Shown here one piece after another: positions 6,403 to 10,868 of a stretch of 10,868 nt of DNA. Numbering within the stretch: position 1 is the first letter of the stretch; each line of letters starts with the position of its first letter. The notes below the pieces were generated by a model that was given only the letters and a program-made list of their open reading frames with translations, was not told where the DNA came from and searched no databases. This stretch comes from an uncultured Porphyromonadaceae bacterium (GTDB lineage Bacteria; Bacteroidota; Bacteroidia; Bacteroidales; Muribaculaceae), in assembly GCA_900555915.1 (NCBI GenBank), contig USNC01000028.1, positions 1 through 10,868 on the forward strand, read 5' to 3'. The position numbers and the translations under genes are program-made.

Positions 6403-8301
6403 ATGATGCTATCACTCAATCATTCAGCACATCTGATGACTGCCGCCTTGTGTGTGGCATGTCTCGCGTCATGCTCCGAACAGACCGACGGTCTGGATTT
6501 CAGCGACGGAGAGTCACTACAGTTGTCGTTCACACGGAGCGACGACGGCTCCGCCGGCAGCGATCCGGTGGAAGTGGATGTATATGTATTGAAAGATGAC
6601 ACTCTCGTAAAGACACTTCATTCCGATGATCCCCAGTCGGATCCTCTGAAAGTCAAGAATGTGGGCGACGGGTGGGTATTCACCACCTCGGGCCTCCCAC
6701 TTGACGTGGAGGTTGGTACGACCACAGCTGCCGACATGCGGCGGCAGACAGCAGTGTGTCCTGACAGCGCGTCGTCGGCGCCTCTGTTTTACTCAGCCTC
6801 CGCAGCGCTTGACGAAGAGGTGTATGCCTCGGGCAGTCTCCGGCTTGAGATGGTGAGGTCTGTGGCGCGCATCGACCTGGTGAACGAGGCCGACACCTCC
6901 ATCGCGGTTCATGAAGTGGTGGTTGACAACGCCCCGTCGGCCACATATGTCTTCCCCTGCGGAGAGATGCCGGAATGCGACGGAATACGGTTCTCACATA
7001 CCTTCGCGACACCCTTCAAAGGCACATGCGAGGGCGTGTTCACCATCTTTGAGAGCGATCAGCCGGTGGAAGTGCGCATCAGAGGATACTACGGCGACAT
7101 ACCGATGGATGTGGCCACCACATTGCCCGGCATAGAGCGCAACCACGTCTACACGCTGCAGGTGCTCAACACCGGATCGAAAATAGAGACCTCATTCGAG
7201 ATAAAAGACTGGGAGGAAGGCTCCGAGACAGGCGCCGGGCCGGACCTCGGCGACGGCATACACATCGACAGGGAGCATTCCGTATTTCCGGAGGGTGTCG
7301 GGGTGGACTATTCCGCCGGCGTCATCACCGTACCCGCTACGGGAGCGGCAGGGATGACCGTGGCCTTCAAGAGCGACACACGCATCGAACTGAGTTCAAT
7401 CGACGGCCTCACACCCTCGTCGGAGATAACGGCAAATCCGGTGGTCACTGTCGATGACGGCTACATATCATCGTTCAATGTCAACGTGCTGCCCCAGGGG
7501 AAAGGGAAACTTGGCTACAGCGTGCTGCTCCACCTCCGCAATGCCCTGCTCTCACAGAGCTACGACTTCGTGGAGGTGAGGGTTGAGAACTCGCCTTATC
7601 AGATCGAGACGGTGCATATAGGCGGACACGACTGGATGTGCTTCAACGCCACCTCGTCCGACCTCGACGACCAGATATACGTGATCGACGGAATCGGGAG
7701 CGTTGAGGAAATGTACAGGAACTGTTTCGCACAGTGCATCGGCAATTATTTCCAATACGGACGTCCGAACCCCTACTCGCCATGGACATCCAACGACCCG
7801 AATGCCGTAGCCATGCCCGACGATGCCAAACCCTGGACCAACCCGTCCTATACACCGCTGCCCGAGGGATACCATATCGCTTCGTTTGCTGAATGGGAAG
7901 ACCTGGTGCCCAACAACACCACCATACCGTCGGAATACACATGCCGCGCGGGAGAGCGCATCAGAGCCACCATGGTGACACTGCCCGGCACACTCGTGAC
8001 CCATATTCCGGAAGTGGACAACAAGCAGTATCTCATGCGCTACGTGCAGTTTGAATCGCTCGACACGGGCAATAAACTCTTCGTCCCGATCAACTCGCAG
8101 AAGAGCGCCGGCACAAGCACGCTGCCCGGACTCAACGGATCGAGGTTTGAGAAAATGGCCACATACTGGGTGTCAAACGACCGCTGCGTATGGTATATCG
8201 ACTACCGGGAGGTGGATGGAGCGGACGGCGCCTACATGAAAGAAGACAGGTTCAACTACAACGGGTTCTGCCCCGTGCGCGGCATCAAGGACGCGGAATA
8301 A
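6403..8301 (+). CDS. Fimbrillin-like lipoprotein with C-terminal FISUMP-like domain
   Basis: A 632-residue predicted surface lipoprotein, resembling accessory or tip subunits of Bacteroidales (type V-like) fimbriae. The lipobox LASC gives Cys24 as the lipidated residue. Residues about 35-272 look like a fimbrillin (FimB/Mfa2-related) domain: LQLSFTRSDD (39-48) is the first strand with an Arg, MVRSVARIDLV (150-160) is the hallmark conserved segment, and GIERNHVYTLQV...FEIKDWEEG (243-273) is the closing strand pattern. Residues about 285-400 form a beta-rich linker domain. From about 402, VHIGGHDWMCFNATSSD...IGNYFQYGR...YSPW leads to MATYWVSNDRCVWY (585-598) and CPVRGIKD (623-630), the layout of FISUMP-type domains. 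Two adjacent ATGs, 6403 and 6406, could both serve. The n-region before the hydrophobic core has only His residues and no Lys or Arg, which is unusual. It heads an operon with the metzincin lipoprotein 23 bases downstream. Confidence 0.8.
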   Translation: MMLSLNHSAHLMTAALCVACLASCSEQTDGLDFSDGESLQLSFTRSDDGSAGSDPVEVDVYVLKDDTLVKTLHSDDPQSDPLKVKNVGDGWVFTTSGLPLDVEVGTTTAADMRRQTAVCPDSASSAPLFYSASAALDEEVYASGSLRLEMVRSVARIDLVNEADTSIAVHEVVVDNAPSATYVFPCGEMPECDGIRFSHTFATPFKGTCEGVFTIFESDQPVEVRIRGYYGDIPMDVATTLPGIERNHVYTLQVLNTGSKIETSFEIKDWEEGSETGAGPDLGDGIHIDREHSVFPEGVGVDYSAGVITVPATGAAGMTVAFKSDTRIELSSIDGLTPSSEITANPVVTVDDGYISSFNVNVLPQGKGKLGYSVLLHLRNALLSQSYDFVEVRVENSPYQIETVHIGGHDWMCFNATSSDLDDQIYVIDGIGSVEEMYRNCFAQCIGNYFQYGRPNPYSPWTSNDPNAVAMPDDAKPWTNPSYTPLPEGYHIASFAEWEDLVPNNTTIPSEYTCRAGERIRATMVTLPGTLVTHIPEVDNKQYLMRYVQFESLDTGNKLFVPINSQKSAGTSTLPGLNGSRFEKMATYWVSNDRCVWYIDYREVDGADGAYMKEDRFNYNGFCPVRGIKDAE

Positions 8302-8324
8302 TCCACATTGATATTTCAGAAAAT

Positions 8325-10208
8325 ATGAAACGCCTTTTGCACATATGTCTCTCCACACTCATACTGCTCCTTACGGCATGCTCTGAAAGCGGGATATTTC
8401 CCACACCTGCCGACGAAATGGACGGCGGCAGCGCCACTTTCTTCCTCTCTGCCCGCGACTCGTACGGGATAGCCGTCACCACCAGGGCCGGCGGGGAGGA
8501 TCAGCCCGGCGACACGACGGAGAATGAGCCGGCCGACACCATTCCGCAGGAAAACGGCGTGGCAGGAAAGATCACGGCACTGAGATACATCCTGGCCGAC
8601 AGCGAGGGGACCATAATAAGCCACCACTATGCCTCAATGGCAAGCGACTTCAGCAGACTCACTCTCGAAGGGTTGAAAAGCGGACGCTACTCCATAATGT
8701 TTCTTGCCGCAGGCAAGGAATCAGCCAACGCAGCCACCGCCTCTCCGGGCCATATCACAGACCCCTGGCTGGTCAACGAAGACAGCGACCGCCCGGTAAA
8801 TTCAATCCATTACTATAAGAAGGTAGACTTCAGCATCGGCTTCGACCATGCTCCGGTCAATGAGAAAGTGGAACTTGATCTCGCTGTGGCCAGAATAGAC
8901 CTGAGTCTTGACATAGACAATCCCTCGCTCTGGCGCCATGTGAAAAGCGTACGGCTCTCACTCGACGACGTGATACCGACAAGCCTCAATGCCGACGGTT
9001 CGTATTCCGGCGAACAGCGCATCACTGATTTCGGGCTCGATGCGGACAATATGCCTCTTTCTCTGACGATGTTTCCTCCGGAGCATCCGGTAAGCGGTCT
9101 GGTTGAGATAGTGTCAACTACCGACGGCGGAGAGGATATCACCACCCGCTACCCCTTCAGAGACCTAAGTCTCGGCAAGGGCAAGGTGTCGCGTATAAAA
9201 GTGGGCTACCGGCATCCGGAAAAGACATCAGGCCGCATCTATGTCGCGGAAGACCAGATATGGCGCTTTCCCGCCGACACCATGTTCATGGCAGATGAAC
9301 CGCGCGAGGTGTTCTACGACAATACGCGCCGCTCATTCTATGTCAACGCCCCTCTGCAGATAGGCGTCGACAGCAGCCACTCGCTTCTGGTGAGATACTT
9401 CTCCCCTATTCCTCTGAAAGACGTGAGGGTGCTGGGACGGTTCAGCAAGTTGAGTTCCGAATGGTTTGACCTCGCCTATCTCGAGACCATACCCGCATTC
9501 TTCGAGGCTTCCCTTCCTCTACCGGTAGTGAGCCGGGAATGCACGTTCCGGACTCTTTCCGGCCGCAACATCCGTATTCCCGCCCAACCAGGCCTCACAT
9601 CGTCCGAGCTTGAGGTGAGATTCGAGACCGAAGATGAATTCATGAAGAAGATCTCCACCATCGACTCGCGATGGTACATACGGTTCAGCAAGTACGGAGC
9701 CGACAACGGACACGCCAACTGGCGGCATATGACCCCGATACTCTGCCGGCACGGAGTGGCCCTGGCCCTCAACATGGCCTACATGTTTGCCACGCAGGAA
9801 TTCAGCGACCAGCTTGACACCTACGACGGCATACTCTTCGACAACTCGAAGAACCCGATCGACCTCAACGCACTCCGCGGGAAGATACGCAACCACGGCG
9901 GCCTCAATCTCGGATGTGTGGCGGGAGTGGGCGGCCTCGGCGGCGGCCAGACCTACGGTCTCGCCGATTATTGCTATACCGGCGTCTACCACGATGCCAC
10001 AGCGCCCGACTCCAATCCGCACAACTATCCGCGACAGGCCATGTTTCACGAGTATGGGCACTGCCTCGGATACTCGCATTCGTCAAACATGACATACGGC
10101 GACAAATGGACCGTATTGTGTGCCAACGTATTCGTGCAACTGGGTAAAGAGGGCAAACTTCCCGTTCCTAACAGGACCGACGTGACATCGCTTCCCTACG
10201 TTAGATAG
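8325..10208 (+). CDS. Lipoprotein fusing a fimbrillin-like domain to a metzincin-type zinc protease domain
   Basis: A 627-residue predicted surface lipoprotein. The start at 8325 is chosen over the longer open frame from 8190 because it gives MKRLLHICLSTLILLLTAC, a standard signal peptide with lipobox LTAC and Cys19, and avoids overlap with the upstream gene. Residues about 35-295 look fimbrillin-like: a first strand followed by TTRAGGEDQ (52-60), and LDLAVARIDLSLDI (184-197) matching the VARIDL segment of the upstream protein. Residues 300-470 are unrecognised and beta-rich. The C-terminal domain has a glycine-rich GVGGLGGGQTYGLADYCYTG (534-553) and HEYGHCLGYSH (575-585), an exact HExxHxxGxxH zinc site with Glu576 as catalytic base and His575, His579 and His585 as ligands. 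NMTYG (588-592) could be the Met-turn. Five cysteines (474, 530, 550, 580, 599) may form disulfides. Family and substrate are unknown; proteolysis is inferred from the motif. Confidence 0.8.
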   Translation: MKRLLHICLSTLILLLTACSESGIFPTPADEMDGGSATFFLSARDSYGIAVTTRAGGEDQPGDTTENEPADTIPQENGVAGKITALRYILADSEGTIISHHYASMASDFSRLTLEGLKSGRYSIMFLAAGKESANAATASPGHITDPWLVNEDSDRPVNSIHYYKKVDFSIGFDHAPVNEKVELDLAVARIDLSLDIDNPSLWRHVKSVRLSLDDVIPTSLNADGSYSGEQRITDFGLDADNMPLSLTMFPPEHPVSGLVEIVSTTDGGEDITTRYPFRDLSLGKGKVSRIKVGYRHPEKTSGRIYVAEDQIWRFPADTMFMADEPREVFYDNTRRSFYVNAPLQIGVDSSHSLLVRYFSPIPLKDVRVLGRFSKLSSEWFDLAYLETIPAFFEASLPLPVVSRECTFRTLSGRNIRIPAQPGLTSSELEVRFETEDEFMKKISTIDSRWYIRFSKYGADNGHANWRHMTPILCRHGVALALNMAYMFATQEFSDQLDTYDGILFDNSKNPIDLNALRGKIRNHGGLNLGCVAGVGGLGGGQTYGLADYCYTGVYHDATAPDSNPHNYPRQAMFHEYGHCLGYSHSSNMTYGDKWTVLCANVFVQLGKEGKLPVPNRTDVTSLPYVR

Positions 10209-10240
10209 ATGACCGGACAGCATATCAGAAAACAGCAAGG

Positions 10241-10268
10241 CAAGTACAGAATTACAAGCACAGAATTA
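10241..10268 (+). repeat. Tandem duplication of a 14-bp unit ending at a start codon
   Basis: CAAGTACAGAATTA (10241-10254) is followed directly by CAAGCACAGAATTA (10255-10268), two copies with one mismatch. The final A of the second copy is the first base of the ATG at 10268. The repeat fills the translation initiation region of the small secreted protein gene. No promoter motif is seen in the 59-base gap. Confidence 0.85.
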
Positions 10269-10678
10269 TGAGACGCAGGATTTTAGCAATATTGACAGTT
10301 TTCACGGTCGCGTCAGCCGCAATGGCATCCGATTTCAATTATGACGATGATGTGGAGATAGGTGTCACCGACGGAGACTGGGAGAATCCCGGCCCCGGGA
10401 TAGACGTGGACTTCACAGGCGGGACCGACGGGGTGGACAGTATCGCCGACAGCGGTTCAGAGCCGAGCGGATGGCACGTCTCTTATCAAGGACATGATCT
10501 GAGAATAACCGTCAACCGCGACGGGATATCGGTATTCTCATCTGAGGCAGTCACCATACCCATCTACCGGATAGAGTCATCATCCACCCGGATGATCCGG
10601 CTATGCAGAGGCTTGAACACAACCATGCTTGACAAAGGCATATATATAATATTCGGGAAGAAAATCCGGTTTCACTGA
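10268..10678 (+). CDS. Small secreted protein with acidic N-half and T9SS-tail-like C-half
   Basis: A 136-residue protein of unknown function. It has a clear signal peptide with an Arg-rich start (MRRRILAILTVFTVASAAMA, cleavage near residue 20). Residues 22-69 contain 14 Asp/Glu and no Lys or Arg, and are rich in Gly, Pro and Ser, so probably unstructured or ion-binding. From about 77 the protein becomes basic and strand-rich (DLRITVNRDGISVF, then VTIPIYRI, then GIYIIFGKKIRF at 125-135). This ending resembles the C-terminal sorting domain of type IX secretion substrates or its relatives (L-x-x-G-I-Y-I-I, then K-K-I). The match is by pattern only. It follows the metzincin gene by 59 bases without a visible promoter, so it is probably the last gene of that operon. 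Confidence 0.7.
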   Translation: MRRRILAILTVFTVASAAMASDFNYDDDVEIGVTDGDWENPGPGIDVDFTGGTDGVDSIADSGSEPSGWHVSYQGHDLRITVNRDGISVFSSEAVTIPIYRIESSSTRMIRLCRGLNTTMLDKGIYIIFGKKIRFH

Positions 10679-10719
10679 CGGTTGCCGCTGAAACAGCCGG
10701 GATATATGGTTCCGGAAGT

Positions 10720-10750
10720 TTGCTCAGTATTGATATTTTTAGTAAATTTG
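10720..10750 (+). promoter_or_regulatory. Bacteroidetes-type promoter before the last, truncated gene
   Basis: TTG at 10720-10722, exactly 20 bases, then TAAATTTG at 10743-10750. The leader to the ATG at 10793 would be about 38 bases. No convincing intrinsic terminator separates it from the gene ending at 10678, so readthrough may also reach the next gene. Confidence 0.8.
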
Positions 10751-10792
10751 CGATGCAAACCAAACTACAATATCAATATTAAAATCAGACCA

Positions 10793-10868
10793 ATGAGAAC
10801 CTGTATCATCATGGCCGCAGCATCGGTGATGCTGACAGCCATCGGATCAGAGGCCGCCGACTTCAAGG
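10793..10868 (+). CDS. N-terminus of a secreted protein, cut by the window edge
   Basis: Twenty-five codons from ATG 10793 encode MRTCIIMAAASVMLTAIG followed by SEAADFK, a signal peptide with predicted cleavage near the EAA. The frame is open to the end of the window. Placement behind a consensus promoter supports the start. The mature protein would begin near ADFK, loosely like the SDFN start of the preceding small protein, but three or four residues are too few to claim relatedness. Function cannot be judged. Confidence 0.7.
   Translation, partial: MRTCIIMAAASVMLTAIGSEAADFK

Noticed and set aside
8190..8324. 45-codon N-terminal extension of the metzincin lipoprotein
   Set aside because: It overlaps the end of the upstream gene in another frame and would bury the obvious lipoprotein signal that starts at 8325.
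10666..10700. Possible hairpin GTTTCA...TGAAAC after the small secreted protein gene
   Set aside because: Only six pairs with a 14-base loop and no T-run, so not a credible terminator.

Overview
The window looks like a chromosomal stretch from a gut-type Bacteroidales bacterium, probably of the Muribaculaceae/Bacteroides sort; the family assignment is inference. Four things point there: promoters of the Bacteroidetes type (TTG, 20 bases, TAnnTTTG), the absence of clear Shine-Dalgarno sites, lipoproteins built on the Bacteroidales fimbrillin fold, and a DUF2723-like protein. Base composition and codon use look even throughout, and I see no transposase, integrase, tRNA, rRNA or CRISPR array. 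The first 30 bases are not genomic. They are the 3' part of the Illumina Nextera read-1 adapter including the whole 19-bp Tn5 mosaic end, so position 31 is the real edge of the contig.

Left part (31-4649): the 3' end of a probable DUF2723 membrane protein gene is followed on the + strand by a secreted SGNH/GDSL esterase of the rhamnogalacturonan-acetylesterase type. Facing it on the - strand, with only five bases between the stop codons, is a two-gene operon: a membrane acyltransferase-3 protein, then a secreted sialate-O-acetylesterase-type enzyme. Three neighbouring genes therefore probably place or remove O-acyl groups on sugars.

Middle (4650-6402): a 214-base divergent intergenic region holds a clean promoter for the acyltransferase operon, an 81-bp array of nine 9-bp units, and a -7 box so close to the next ATG that the mRNA may be leaderless. 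That ATG starts an arginine/ornithine-type APC antiporter. A strong intrinsic terminator follows, and its T-run supplies the -33 element of the next promoter.

Right part (6403-10868): a probable surface operon. It encodes a fimbrillin-like lipoprotein with a FISUMP-like C-terminal domain, then a second fimbrillin-like lipoprotein whose C-terminus carries a perfect HExxHxxGxxH metzincin zinc site, then a small secreted protein with an acidic half and a basic T9SS-like tail. A new promoter then drives another secreted protein, cut off by the window edge. The fimbrillin-metzincin fusion and its operon are the most unusual content. No stretch longer than 300 bases lacks a gene; the largest gaps are 4650-4863 and 6205-6402, both described as features.
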